Assembly (NCBI GenBank): GCA_965232885.1
Contig: CBDDQX010000003.1
Coordinates: 806,001-870,000 of the forward strand
Length of the DNA: 64,000 bases
From: VXOI01 sp965232885
Lineage (GTDB): Bacteria > Chloroflexota > Dehalococcoidia > Lucifugimonadales > UBA3495
Direction of reading: 5' to 3'
Positions 52,774 through 61,806 of the stretch are shown piece after piece. The position numbers were made by a program, and so were the translations under genes. The notes under the pieces were generated by a model, which worked only from the letters and a program-made list of their open reading frames with translations, was not told the DNA's origin and did not search any database. The number at the start of each line of letters is the position of its first letter. Positions within the stretch are counted from its first letter, which is position 1.

Positions 52774-54069
52774 CTATTTCCAATCCTCTCCATCCAGCCG
52801 GGCCTGAAGGCGGGCAATGAACTCCCTGTCATCCCAGGCCCCTATGAATCGTCGCCCCAGCCCGGCGGCCGCCACGGCGGAGTCCCCTCTACCCAGGAGG
52901 AGGGGGTCGCACACCACCTGGCCGGGCTGAGTGAAGTGCTCAATGATGAGACGCATCCCCAGGTCCAGGCGCTGGCTGCGTGCGTCCCCGCCCGCTCCTT
53001 CGGCGAAGGGCGGGATGCTGATCACGTCTGTCCCGCGGCGCAGGCGGAACCCGCGCTTGCCATAGACCATGATCATCTTGTGAGTCAGGGACACATCATG
53101 GTTCCTCAACCGTGACGGCCTGCCGGGGTGAAAGTAAGGAAGAGCGGACACCCACCGCAGGTCCGGATGGCGCAGACCCTCCACGAGGCCGGGGAGATTC
53201 TCGCTGCCGGTCAGCACGAACATTCCCCCGGCGGGCCCCAGGGCGTGGAGGGCGAAGGATGTCAGGTCCGTCAGCAGTGGTCCGGAGGCAGCGTTGGCGG
53301 GCGGAAAGGTCACGACGGCATCGACGGATTCAGCCTCGACGATCTCGTGCAGGCCGGCCAGCGGCGCGGCGTGAAGGGTTGCCGTTCCACTGCCCGCCGC
53401 AGCATGTTGGACGAAACCGGCATCCCCGTGACCTACGGCTCCGGCCGGGGCGCCGCCGGTTGAGTGGACGGCGCTCCTCAGGGTCCTGTACTCGCCGCGC
53501 AATACCAGCTCCACCGCCCTGCGCTGCACGTCCTCCGGCTCCCCCAGCACCGAGGCAGCGTCGCTGGCCGTCAACTGGCCTGACAGGACTGCCCGGCGCA
53601 GTTCGGGCGCCGCCGTGCTTTCAGGCCCCAGTATGCGCACCATGGAGGACACCGAGCGTCTGCTGACGCCGAAGAGGCTGGCGGCCTGGCCCTGCGTCAT
53701 GTAACTGCGCAAATTTGCGCATTTTTCCCAGGTTTCCCGCGGCCGTCCCGGCGCGGACAGCCGGGAGGCACGGAAGGCGACGACCGCTCTCTGCCCGGTG
53801 GACATGTGCCGGCGGCTCGCATTCTTTCCCGCCACGTATTCCAGGGGTATGGCGTCGCCGGGCAGGTGGTGGAAGCTGGGCTCGATGCCCAGCTCGAGGC
53901 AGGCCCTGAGCCGGTGGTAGCCGTCCACCACCATTCCCCGCCACATGGTTATATCCTCCAGCAGCCCCAGGTTCCTGATGCTGTCCTTCAGGCTGACGTA
54001 CTCGCCGCCGGACATGCCCGGAAAGATGGTCGCCAGGGCGCTGACCAGGTAGATCAACTTCGGCTCCAT
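52774..54069 (-). CDS. ParB-like protein fused to a degenerate DNA-methyltransferase-like domain
   Basis: 431 residues from ATG 54069 behind GGGAG. ParB/Srx-like N-terminus (about 5-110): SLKDSIRNLGLLEDITMWRG, VVDGYHRLRACLELGI. Then a KorB/ParB-type HTH (MTQGQAASLFGVSRRSVSSM). The C-terminal part (about 230-425) has VDAVVTFPPANA where methyltransferases have DPPY, and VVCDPLLLGRGDSAVAAAGLGRRFIG, the SAM-loop region. The architecture is that of phage/plasmid ParB-methyltransferase fusions, but the catalytic Asp/Tyr of motif IV are replaced, so methylation is doubtful. Confidence 0.78.
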   Translation of the reverse strand: MEPKLIYLVSALATIFPGMSGGEYVSLKDSIRNLGLLEDITMWRGMVVDGYHRLRACLELGIEPSFHHLPGDAIPLEYVAGKNASRRHMSTGQRAVVAFRASRLSAPGRPRETWEKCANLRSYMTQGQAASLFGVSRRSVSSMVRILGPESTAAPELRRAVLSGQLTASDAASVLGEPEDVQRRAVELVLRGEYRTLRSAVHSTGGAPAGAVGHGDAGFVQHAAAGSGTATLHAAPLAGLHEIVEAESVDAVVTFPPANAASGPLLTDLTSFALHALGPAGGMFVLTGSENLPGLVEGLRHPDLRWVSALPYFHPGRPSRLRNHDVSLTHKMIMVYGKRGFRLRRGTDVISIPPFAEGAGGDARSQRLDLGMRLIIEHFTQPGQVVCDPLLLGRGDSAVAAAGLGRRFIGAWDDREFIARLQARLDGEDWK

Positions 54070-54289
54070 GCGGTTCACTCCCGTTGTGCCTGCTTATCCT
54101 GCCAATAGCACAAGCCAGCAGCCCGTCCGGGGATTGCTTGACCGGCCTCGACATTGGGGCTGCGTCTGGAGACGGCCACCGGTCCTGACGATGCTGAATG
54201 CCCGCGTTGGGCCAGTTTCCTGATCATCGGAATGTTGACGGCGCGACGCTGTTTCCCGGCGGCGCCGGCCGGGCCGTTTGTGCTTCCCC

Positions 54290-54910
54290 TGCCTGGCAGG
54301 CAGGTCTCGAACCGGAAGAGCTTGAGCAGGTTGTGGCCGGCGCAGATCAGCAGCCATTCGCGGTTCACCTTCTTCAGGCCCCGCAACAGGAACTGCCGGA
54401 AGCCCCGGCTCTGCTTGATCTGCCCGAACACCGGCTCCGCCATCTCCATCCGCAGGGCGTAGGGCTGGCGCCCCCGTATCGTCCGCAGCTTCCGTCTCAT
54501 CTGGTCCCGGGCTGACAGGCCACTCTGTATACGGCCCCGGGGCGCCGGCTCCGACCTCGTGCCGTGGCGGTTTTCTCCGGCTCAATGAACGAATCCACAC
54601 CCAGAGCTTTAAGTCCTGCCTTGGCCGAGTAGTATCCAGCACCGGCGGATACCTCCTTGGGAACTGCGTCCACATCGCCGATGGCGTCCTCCGCCATGGC
54701 TGCCGCCTGTCGCTTGTCCGGGCTCAAGTTGAGCGCCCGGGCCGCCACGATCACCTGATGGATGCTGTCCGCCACCGCCTGGCAGTTGTACGACTCCTGG
54801 AAGTCCTTGCCACCAGGCCCGGGCATGATGCGGGAGTCCGGGTGGATGAAGTAGCGCTGCGCATGGTCACCGGGCACCCCGGGATGGTCCTTCTCGGACG
54901 GGCTGCTGGT
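54290..54910 (-). pseudogene. IS1182-family transposase remnant
   Basis: Frames at 54910-54540 (FIHPDSRIMPGPGGKDFQES, YNCQAVADSIHQVIVAARAL, VSAGAGYYSAKAGLKALGVD) and 54500-54290 (PYALRMEMAEPVFGQIKQSR, GFRQFLLRGLKKVNREWLLI, CAGHNLLKLFRF) are the middle and end of an IS1182 transposase in two frames. The N-terminal part is missing; it meets an istB fragment at about 54905. Confidence 0.78.
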
Positions 54911-55290
54911 GGGTCGGGCCGGCCGGTGCTGTTTGCCCAGGCCCACCGGCTGCTCCGGGACCTGCTGACCACCAAGAGGGACCTGGCCCCGCCGCGACAA
55001 CTACGACCTCCTGCTCCTCGACAACCTCGGAAACCTGCCCCAGGGGGCTGAGGAATCTGAGGCGCTCTTAACCTTCATCTCCGAACGCTACGAGCGCCGG
55101 TCCCTGGGAAATAACCCCCAACCGGTTTTTCTCCCCGTGAGAGCGCATCTTCGCCAACCCCAGGGACACCGCCGCGGCCATCGACCGGGTGGTGCATCAC
55201 TCCTTCTTCGTGGAATTTGACGTCCCCAGCTACAGAACCGGGGTGGGACAGCAGCGAGGTCAGGAGCAGGGGGCGAACAGGCAAGAATAG
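54905..55290 (+). pseudogene. istB: istB (IS21-family AAA+ ATPase) remnant
   Basis: Three pieces in different frames align in order with IstB: RPVLFAQAHRLLRDLLTTKR near 54920-54980, YDLLLLDNLGNLPQGAEESE, ALLTFISERYERRS (Walker B region LLLLD), and IFANPRDTAAAIDRVVHHSF, DVPSYRTG to a TAG near 55290. The P-loop part is missing. At least two frameshifts. Confidence 0.75.
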
Positions 55291-55624
55291 TTGGCATCAG
55301 ATCGGGAGGAATGCTTGACGCGGGCCAGGGGGGCGATTCTCCTGCCGCGCCACGTCAAGCTGCAAGGCCTCACTATCCCTGAATCCTCTACAAACCCGGC
55401 TGCCAGGCCCGGCCAGCGTCCGCACCCGGATACCGGCGTTTCAGCTACGGCCATACAGGATTCCCCTAATAGGCCCCTGCTTGTACTGCCTAGGAAGAGA
55501 TGAGAGGTCCGGATCGCACCCGTAGGCGTGGATTTTCCGTATACATACTGAGTGGGCTTCACTCCCCGTACCCCACCTCGAATGTCTCAGAATTTGCACC
55601 TGGTTTTGGAACACAAATAGAACC
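55291..55624. other. Non-coding stretch with a dispersed repeat
   Basis: No gene is supported. It holds the second copy of the ~65-bp repeat (55421-55487). Confidence 0.45.
55421..55487. repeat. Dispersed ~65-bp repeat, copy 2
   Basis: CGCACCCGGATACCGGCGTT, TCAGCTACGGCCATACAGGA, CTAATAGGCCCC; matches 48707-48770. Confidence 0.6.
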
Positions 55625-57217
55625 TTACAGCAAGGTGACGGGGCTTAGTGGCACGGACTGCCCGTCGAGACGCCAAACCGAAATCTCGCCCGCCAGCGGG
55701 CCGCGCCTGGTATCCGCCAAAGTGCTGGTCAGCACAGGGAGGCCCCGGCTCTGCCGCCGGAAAAGCTCTTCGGCATCGGGCCTCTCGGTTAAGAAAACGG
55801 CAGGGGCAAAATACGCCGCTTCGTGGGCACTCCGGTAAGGGGCAAGTTTGTTCGCCACCTGCTCGGGATGGACGGCGGTCCTCTCCACCTCGATGTAGTA
55901 AAGATATGCTCTCAGAGGCGTTTCAGCGAACATTACAAGGTCAGGCTTTAGTTGCGTGACTCCCGGGATGTCTACGACGGCTCTCCACCCAGGAAACACC
56001 TTGATGCCCGCCTCGCGCAGCCTGATCATCACTTGGTTGACGGCTAAGGTGTGACGGCGATGACCCCCAACCGGCTTGTGGTCCTGCGCTATGGCATCCC
56101 TCACCCTGGCCTGGATCCTACTGGGCGACACTCGGTCTCGGCGGGCTGCGTAGAGCATCCCCCTCTTCTCCAAATACAGCATTTCCCCACGTTCCTGTAG
56201 CCATTCCATTCGGACCATCTTTTGAGTGAGGTCATGCACCTCTTTCCTGGAGCGGCGGCAGAGCCGGGCGATGTCCTGAACTCTCAGTCCCGGCCACTGG
56301 TCCACCAATTCAAAGACGTTGAAGGGCAGAGCTTCTCCAAAGAGATCTTCGGGGCAGGGAGGCCCATCAAACGGGAGGACCTTCCCGGGGTTACCTATGC
56401 TCGACGGATCAAAGATCTCGCGGTCTTCGACCGTGTCATGAGATACCGGGCTCACAACCCCTCTGTAGATGGAGGCACCGGACTTCGCGTTGACGAACAG
56501 GAGGGGCTGATCGCCACAGCAGCCCTCTTGATCCAGATCCAAATATGCTTGCACGAAGGCCAGCTCATCGGCTGCCACAACCAGATATCCCGACGGGTGG
56601 GGCGTCGAATCATATTGCGGGTCGGAGACTTGGACAAATGGGGCGCCGAGGCTGTCGAGGTACGTTGATCCCGAGTGTACCTCCAAGCCCACAAAACGGC
56701 GTTGCCATCTCTGCCTCATCTGAGCCTTCGAGAGTTGGGTACCCACCGGGCAGCAAGGGATGCTTATATCTTGGGTGTAGGAAAGTACGCATTGGATCAA
56801 CCCCGGTCCCTGCCTCGCCTGGCCCCGGCTTCTGCCTCGAACGTAAGTGCAGCCGGTCAGCCGGGGTGTCTTGGGAAACTGGTGCCAGTCCCGGCCCGCC
56901 CCTTCAAACAGCGTGGGCGCTAAGCGGTACAGGACCCGGAGATGCTCCATTCTCCTATACAGGCTCCGCAACCCCGGCTCCTTCAGCCACCACGGCACGC
57001 CGTCGGCAGCGTGGAAAATATGAAGCAGCCCCTCCCTGGTCAGCACCCACCGCTGCTCCAGGTGCCCGACTCGCCCCACCATGTGATAGGTGGCGAGCCC
57101 ATTCTGGCGCATCCTCTGGAAACGCCGACGAGCCGTGGACACGTTCGAGCACATGACGGCTGCCGCTTCTTCCGGGCTGATGAACGGGAAATTAACCAGT
57201 ACCTCTTGAGCATCCAT
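55625..57217 (-). CDS. Replication-relaxation-like protein with winged-helix and nuclease-fold regions
   Basis: 530 residues. N-terminal winged helix (SPEEAAAVMCSNVSTARRRF, QRMRQNGLATYHMVGR), a second one at about 305-360 (VQDIARLCRRSRKEVHDLTQ), and a C-terminal region VTQLKPDLVMFAETPLRAYL, YYIEVERTAVHPEQVANKLA with D...ExE in place of D...ExK. This combination fits replication-relaxation proteins of plasmids and ICEs. It is followed on the same strand by nothing, and preceded by the zinc-ribbon and AlpA-like genes, a plasmid-like or ICE-like module. Confidence 0.65.
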   Translation of the reverse strand: MDAQEVLVNFPFISPEEAAAVMCSNVSTARRRFQRMRQNGLATYHMVGRVGHLEQRWVLTREGLLHIFHAADGVPWWLKEPGLRSLYRRMEHLRVLYRLAPTLFEGAGRDWHQFPKTPRLTGCTYVRGRSRGQARQGPGLIQCVLSYTQDISIPCCPVGTQLSKAQMRQRWQRRFVGLEVHSGSTYLDSLGAPFVQVSDPQYDSTPHPSGYLVVAADELAFVQAYLDLDQEGCCGDQPLLFVNAKSGASIYRGVVSPVSHDTVEDREIFDPSSIGNPGKVLPFDGPPCPEDLFGEALPFNVFELVDQWPGLRVQDIARLCRRSRKEVHDLTQKMVRMEWLQERGEMLYLEKRGMLYAARRDRVSPSRIQARVRDAIAQDHKPVGGHRRHTLAVNQVMIRLREAGIKVFPGWRAVVDIPGVTQLKPDLVMFAETPLRAYLYYIEVERTAVHPEQVANKLAPYRSAHEAAYFAPAVFLTERPDAEELFRRQSRGLPVLTSTLADTRRGPLAGEISVWRLDGQSVPLSPVTLL

Positions 57218-57270
57218 TTCGTTTTCCTACCTTGTGGCCTATCAACAGTCCATTCTTCCGCCAGTGCGCA

Positions 57271-57597
57271 TCAGCATTTCATCAGCCAAGTCCACACTTT
57301 GCCAAAGAGTCCAGTCCCTTTTTCACCCTCTGGTCTGCCTGTCTGCTCCTGCATAGCGCCGGAACGAGCGGCAGACCTCAGAGTCGCCGGGTTGACTTCG
57401 TCAAAGCTGCAAAAGGGGGACAGCAGGACGGGAGCATCCAGCCGGGCCCTGCACGACTGGCAGATGGCCAAATTTTGCCCGTCTCCCCAAGTAATCATTA
57501 GCTCCGCCGGCGAGCCGCAGTGGCCACAAGCCCGCGCAGCCATCCGCCGCGCGCGCTGGCTGGCCGCCCGCCTGTCTCGCTCTGTGCGTGCGGCCAC
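57271..57597 (-). CDS. Small zinc-ribbon-like protein
   Basis: 108 residues. Two Cys pairs (CGHCG and ICQSCR, spaced about 20) suggest one zinc site. Very basic N-terminus (RDRRAASQRARRMAARACGH). The gene lies between AlpA-like and replication-relaxation-like genes. Function unknown; nucleic-acid binding is plausible. Confidence 0.6.
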   Translation of the reverse strand: MAARTERDRRAASQRARRMAARACGHCGSPAELMITWGDGQNLAICQSCRARLDAPVLLSPFCSFDEVNPATLRSAARSGAMQEQTGRPEGEKGTGLFGKVWTWLMKC

Positions 57598-57652
57598 AAC
57601 AATAGCCTCCTGGTCAGTCTGGCACCGTCAGTGCTGCCGTAATAGGCATTGC

Positions 57653-57847
57653 TTACCTGGATACTACAGGCCTAGCTGCCACCCACTCCTTAATGTCCTT
57701 CTCCCACCATCCGACTGCCCTCTGGCCAAGTTTTACCGGAACGGGGAATTCTCCTGCCCGGATCATCCGATACACGGTGCTTTTGCTCAGTTTGCACATC
57801 CGCAGCACCTCATGTAGCCGGAGGAGACGATACTCGTCGCTAGACAT
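57653..57847 (-). CDS. AlpA-like HTH (excisionase/regulator)
   Basis: 64 residues from ATG 57847 with GGAGG upstream. RLLRLHEVLRMCKLSKSTVY, RMIRAGEFPVPVKLGQRAVG, WWEKDIKEWV is the classic AlpA/MerR-like winged-HTH of prophage and ICE regulators. It may activate excision of the element. No tyrosine integrase is adjacent in the window. Confidence 0.88.
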   Translation of the reverse strand: MSSDEYRLLRLHEVLRMCKLSKSTVYRMIRAGEFPVPVKLGQRAVGWWEKDIKEWVAARPVVSR

Positions 57848-58053
57848 TGGCACCTCCATGACTCAATGACAGAGCCGGTGTCCCTGCGATTGTTTCACGC
57901 GACATTGAGCAAATTTTCTCGCGAGGTGCCGAAAAACCGGGATTCCACCCTCAAATCTGGTCGCACTAGCTACGATAGTGCGCGCAAAGGCTGTCTTTTT
58001 GTTGTGTTTTGCAGGGTATAATTGGATCAAGGCTTAAAGCTTTGGGGGGACAG

Positions 58054-58995
58054 ATGATATTCGGTTTACCAGTGGAGAGCATGTGCCCTGCATGTTTAAG
58101 TGCAGGTGTCATGAATTACGGCCGCCGGAATGGCTGGCAGCACTATCGGTGCAAGTCAGCGGAGTGTGGATGCCAGTTCAGCGACAAACCAGAAGCGTTT
58201 GGGCAACGTTTCCCTGACACGGTTATCGCTCTTTCCATTAGGCTTCATCTCGCAGGGATGCCATTTAGGAAGGTAGCCGCCGAAATCGAGCACAGGTTTT
58301 CTATATCCGATACCAGAATCGCAGGGTCGACAGTTCTTGATTGGGTCAAGGAGTATGTCAGCCTGGCAGCAGGGGATGCTGGCGGACTGCTGGGAATCGT
58401 GCCTTTTAAAAGCTCTGAGTTTCTAAGCGTGGAATTTGCATCCCTGCATCCGGCCGAGAGTGGCTGTTGGGTTGTGCAGGATCTGCAAACATCCTACGTC
58501 TTGGCGGCTCAGGCCAGCAGTGTGTTTGATTCTGGTGCGGCTAGGGAAGTGATTGAGAAATTTCGAGCGTCAATCAGACACCTGCCAGAAAAAGTCTCCT
58601 ATTTCACCTTTGGGACAGACGAAGAATTCGGAAAATCGGAAGACTTCCTTGATGTTCTGGAGGCAATCAAACGGCAGTTTCCCTCCAGTGAGTACATCCC
58701 GCCCGGAGAAATTCCGCCTGAGTACAGCCTTATACTTGGTCCCGGTGGCGCTTTCTGGGGGCCTTTGCAGACCATGAGAAAACGAAAGGCCTTTCGCGGC
58801 CCGGAATCCAGGCAACGTTTTTTCGATGGATGGTCTGCCATGCACAATTTCTTTGTCGGGCCAGATCATGGAGAAGCCATTACGCCTGACCAAAACGAGG
58901 AATTTCTTCGGCAGGTAGAGTTCTGGCGTCGTGTAGTGAACTGCCGTGTGATACTTCTACATGCAAACAAACGCCGATTGGACGATTTCCGGTAA
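58054..58995 (+). CDS. Transposase-derived protein, probably domesticated or inactive
   Basis: 313 residues from ATG 58054 with GGGGGGA upstream. N-terminal zinc ribbon (CPACLSAG...YRCKSAECGCQF), HTH region (FRKVAAEIEHRFSISDTRIA, STVLDWVKEY) and an RNase H-like part (FLSVEFASLHPAESGCWVVQ, DLQTSYVLAAQ). In IS6/IS1595-like transposases the first catalytic residue is Asp in a D-E-T-like strand; here it reads SVEFAS. A later GTDEEFGKS matches the second Asp. No inverted repeats flank it. It may be a captured transposase used as a DNA-binding protein. Confidence 0.55.
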   Translation: MIFGLPVESMCPACLSAGVMNYGRRNGWQHYRCKSAECGCQFSDKPEAFGQRFPDTVIALSIRLHLAGMPFRKVAAEIEHRFSISDTRIAGSTVLDWVKEYVSLAAGDAGGLLGIVPFKSSEFLSVEFASLHPAESGCWVVQDLQTSYVLAAQASSVFDSGAAREVIEKFRASIRHLPEKVSYFTFGTDEEFGKSEDFLDVLEAIKRQFPSSEYIPPGEIPPEYSLILGPGGAFWGPLQTMRKRKAFRGPESRQRFFDGWSAMHNFFVGPDHGEAITPDQNEEFLRQVEFWRRVVNCRVILLHANKRRLDDFR

Positions 58996-59424
58996 ATCCA
59001 TGAAGAGAATGGCCACTGAGCGGCAGACGGAGAAAGAATCCCACGCCGAATCCCTTCACGGAATATCCGGCCGCAAGGCCGCTTGAGCGCTGGCCAGCCA
59101 CACGGGTTTACATTGCCGGGGCACTAAGTCACGCCGGCCTCGTGCCGGATAGTCCCAAGAAATGCCACAACAAGCCGATGTCCGTGTGGGAACAAATGTG
59201 GGAAAATTTGGCTCAACTGCTCTCTAACTGCCCATTTCAACTACGGATTAAAAATGTTTAGAAACCCACTCCCTCCGCCACTTTATATATCAGGCTCTTT
59301 GGCGCATAAATCCCTCACCTCCTCGACGGCCAGGTTTTGTGAAGCGGCCGTTTGAGGCTTCGTCAGTATCTACCGAGATGACGGGTTAAAATGTCTGGAA
59401 ATTCATAAAAACAGGAGAAGGGAC
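58996..59424. other. Intergenic region at the edge of the accessory DNA
   Basis: No gene is supported. AACCCACTCCCTCCGCCAC at about 59257-59275 looks like the 3' end of a tRNA or tmRNA gene but no body precedes it, so a remnant attachment site is possible. To the right, ordinary chromosomal genes begin. Confidence 0.4.
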
Positions 59425-59763
59425 ATGGCATCTATCAGGCTGTATTCCGGCGATGACGGAGAATCGCATATCGAAGAAATAGACCCTTCCTCCCACCCGG
59501 ACTGGACCGAGTTGCACAACGCTAAGGGCATTGTGTTCCGAGCCTTGCCGCCGGGGTTCTTTAGCGACTGGCATGTGGCCCCGCGGCGGCAGTACCTAAT
59601 CACGCTCTCGGGCGAGGCGGAAATCGGGCTTGGCGACGGGACGATCCACCGGCTTGGCCCAGGAGACGTCAACCTTGCCGAAGACCTGACCGGCCGCGGG
59701 CACACCACCCGTGTCGTGGGCGATGCCCCCAGGGTCGTAGCCACCATTCACCTGGACGACTAG
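59425..59763 (+). CDS. Small cupin-domain protein
   Basis: 112 residues with a good AGGAGAAGGG site. Cupin fold: FRALPPGFFSDWHVAPRRQY, LITLSGEAEIGLGDGTIHRL, GPGDVNLAEDLTGRGHTTRV. His in DWHVAPR and GHTTR could bind metal together with Glu. Function of such single-domain cupins varies (sugar isomerase, dioxygenase, sensor). It is followed by a bidirectional terminator. Confidence 0.82.
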   Translation: MASIRLYSGDDGESHIEEIDPSSHPDWTELHNAKGIVFRALPPGFFSDWHVAPRRQYLITLSGEAEIGLGDGTIHRLGPGDVNLAEDLTGRGHTTRVVGDAPRVVATIHLDD

Positions 59764-59832
59764 AACGGATTTCGGCAAGCATTTTACAAACACGCCCTAG
59801 CGGCATCGCACGACGGCGGGTTATTTCAGACA

Positions 59833-59866
59833 CTGAGTCCCCTCGACCGCAATCGAGGGGACTCAG
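59833..59866. terminator. Bidirectional hairpin between convergent genes
   Basis: CTGAGTCCCCTCGA and TCGAGGGGACTCAG form a perfect 14-bp stem with a 6-base loop. It lies between the cupin stop (59763) and the CoA-transferase stop (59895). No T tract. Confidence 0.7.
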
Positions 59867-59894
59867 CGTTGCATGGGTCTGGACAATGGGAGAG

Positions 59895-61307
59895 CTAAAC
59901 TGTCCGCTGCGGCCATACCGGGTCGTGGTAACCCAGCGGCGCCGTGGGTCTCGCCCAATATGGCTGCGTCTCCGAGAGTTGCACAACCGGCGCCAGGTGG
60001 CGGAGTTGTCCGGCTGGAACGCCGGTTGTCGTAGACCAGCGTTTTATTTCGCCGGAAGTGAACTCCTCCGGCACATCCCGCAGTTCGGCTTCCGGGATTT
60101 GCCCCCGGTCCACCAGCCAGCGCCCGGTCTGCGCCAACGATGCCCGCACCAGCCAACTGCCCCCTTCCGTGGCCCGGCGAGCCAGGGCAACCATCGCGCC
60201 GAAGGCCATCAGGTAGCCCGTCAGGTAGTCTATGGCCGACACCGGATAGAACTGAGGCCCCGGCTCCGCGCCGGGGAACAGCTCCCCCTGCCGGTGAGTT
60301 ATGCCGCTCACCGTCTGCACCACCGTATCGAAGCCGCGCCGTTCGGCCCAAGGCCCCACGCGCCCGAAGGCCGACAGGGATACGTACACGATGCCGGGGC
60401 GGAGCTTGGCCAGGTCTTCCGGCGACAATCCCCGCTGCGCCAGGGTTCCGGGGCGGTAGCCCTGCGAGAAAACATCAGCCTGGCTCACCAGTTCCCTCAG
60501 AGTCTCCACATCGGCGCTATTGCGCAGGTCAATGTGGGCTGAGAGCTTGCCGTGCCCCGTGTCCAGTTCCTGCGATGGGCTGAAGGGCAGGTGCGGGCCG
60601 CTGATTTTCATCACGTCGGCCCCGTGTTCCGCCAAGGTTCGGGCGCAGGACGGGCCGGCCAGCACACGGGTCAGGTCCAGCACTCGTATTCCCGACAACG
60701 GCCTGGAACCTTCCGGCAAGGCTTCCGGCGGACAGTCGCCGATCTTCTCTATTTCCAGCAAGGGCAGGGAAGCGACCGCCGCCGACTGTGGATGCTGCGC
60801 CCACTCTTGCATTGAGCGCACCATACCGCCGGCGCCTTTGGCGGCGATGATGGCTTCCTCCAGCTCCGGCGCGTCCCACTGGGCCACGGCCCGGCGCACC
60901 GCCTCCCGGTCCTCGTCCACGCCCAGCACGCCGAGGGCCGCGTCGCGGTGGTTGGGGAAGTTGCAGTGAAGGTAGTTCCAGCGTCCGTTCCTGGCCGGAT
61001 ACACGCCCATCACCGGAGTGCGCTCCGCTGCTACCGGCACTCCGTCCATCTCCAGGTACTTGCCGCTGCGCAGCGAGGCGGTGGCCTGCCGCACGTCAAC
61101 CCGGACTTCCTGCCGCCGCCCGGTGCGCAGTTCCCATAAGTCCGCGGCGGCCAGGCCCACGGCGGCCAAGCTGGCGGCGGCGGTCTCGCCGATGTGGAAG
61201 GGCGTTGGCAGAATCGGGTCTGAGCCGCCGGTTAATTCGGGTTCGGCGGCGCGGCTTGCGTCCAACCCCACGGTGGAAAGAATCGTTGCCAAAGTTTTGT
61301 CGCTCAC
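59895..61307 (-). CDS. Family III CoA transferase (CaiB/BaiF-like)
   Basis: 470 residues, typical length for the fused-linker type. IRVLDLTRVLAGPSCARTLA, EHGADVMKI and SQADVFSQGYRPGTLAQRGL are family signatures. The conserved Asp of the active site falls in the ELDTGHGKLSAHIDLRN region. The N-terminal 190 residues form a second, diverged copy of the same domain, as in large members. It moves CoA between organic acids; the substrate is not clear from sequence. No partner gene is adjacent. Confidence 0.9.
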   Translation of the reverse strand: MSDKTLATILSTVGLDASRAAEPELTGGSDPILPTPFHIGETAAASLAAVGLAAADLWELRTGRRQEVRVDVRQATASLRSGKYLEMDGVPVAAERTPVMGVYPARNGRWNYLHCNFPNHRDAALGVLGVDEDREAVRRAVAQWDAPELEEAIIAAKGAGGMVRSMQEWAQHPQSAAVASLPLLEIEKIGDCPPEALPEGSRPLSGIRVLDLTRVLAGPSCARTLAEHGADVMKISGPHLPFSPSQELDTGHGKLSAHIDLRNSADVETLRELVSQADVFSQGYRPGTLAQRGLSPEDLAKLRPGIVYVSLSAFGRVGPWAERRGFDTVVQTVSGITHRQGELFPGAEPGPQFYPVSAIDYLTGYLMAFGAMVALARRATEGGSWLVRASLAQTGRWLVDRGQIPEAELRDVPEEFTSGEIKRWSTTTGVPAGQLRHLAPVVQLSETQPYWARPTAPLGYHDPVWPQRTV

Positions 61308-61340
61308 GCTGTAAGCTCCCTCTGTGCTGTTTGTAGCCGT

Positions 61341-61444
61341 ATTTGTCAGGATTTTGGTGATTATAGGGTTTTCAGGATGGACAGGTTATCAGGATAGGGA
61401 TTCATCCGGTGAATCCTTTAATCTTGAAAATCCTGATTCAGACA
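61341..61444. repeat. Palindromic AGGATT-type repeat, copy 1
   Basis: TTGTCAGGATTTT...AAAATCCTGATTCAGACA, an imperfect inverted repeat related to 63802-63897. Confidence 0.55.
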
Positions 61445-61771
61445 TATACCGATGAGGCCACGTACAGATTACCGTTGAATGGTCTGAATGGGAACCCAAG
61501 CCGTTGCCCCGGTATCGCTGGACTCCCCCGTCAGCTTCTCCGCTGACCCACGGCGCTGGTATGACCTTCCCGTTCCTGTAACAGGCTGCGCCCTGGTTGC
61601 GGAAACAATTGCGTGATTATATTCATAATGTAGACAATTACTATTCTATATACTAATACTGACTGAAGTCACCGTAACAACCGACCGGGCGGTATGCAAA
61701 GCTGGTAGTTTGCTCGAAGGGCCCAGCGACCTCGAATGCGAATTGGATTCAGGCCCGGCCGACTGAAGCGG

Positions 61772-61794
61772 AAGCTACCCAACCAGGGTAGCTT
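61772..61794 (+). other. Small hairpin upstream of the membrane-protein ORF
   Basis: AAGCTACCC, loop AACCA, GGGTAGCTT: perfect 9-bp stem ending 12 bases before ATG 61807. It overlaps the ribosome-binding region and may affect translation. Confidence 0.45.
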
Positions 61795-61806
61795 GAGAGA
61801 AAGCGA

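Larger units (their letters stand above)
61308..61806. other. Intergenic region with a palindromic repeat
   Basis: No gene is supported. 61341-61444 is an AGGATT-type palindromic repeat; the remainder has AT-rich sequence near 61610-61670 (TATATTCATAATG) that could hold a promoter. Confidence 0.45.

Noticed and set aside
51093..52832. 579-codon minus-strand ORF opposite the helicase
   Set aside because: The plus strand has all SF1 helicase motifs; the antisense frame is low-complexity and without motif.
6315..55290. istA and istB remnants as halves of a single element
   Set aside because: They lie 48 kb apart in opposite orientation with no shared end; two separate IS21 remnants are simpler.
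59257..59275. tRNA or tmRNA gene end (CCCACTCCCTCCGCCAC)
   Set aside because: No acceptor, D-arm or anticodon arm is found in the preceding 100 bases; kept only as a possible att remnant.
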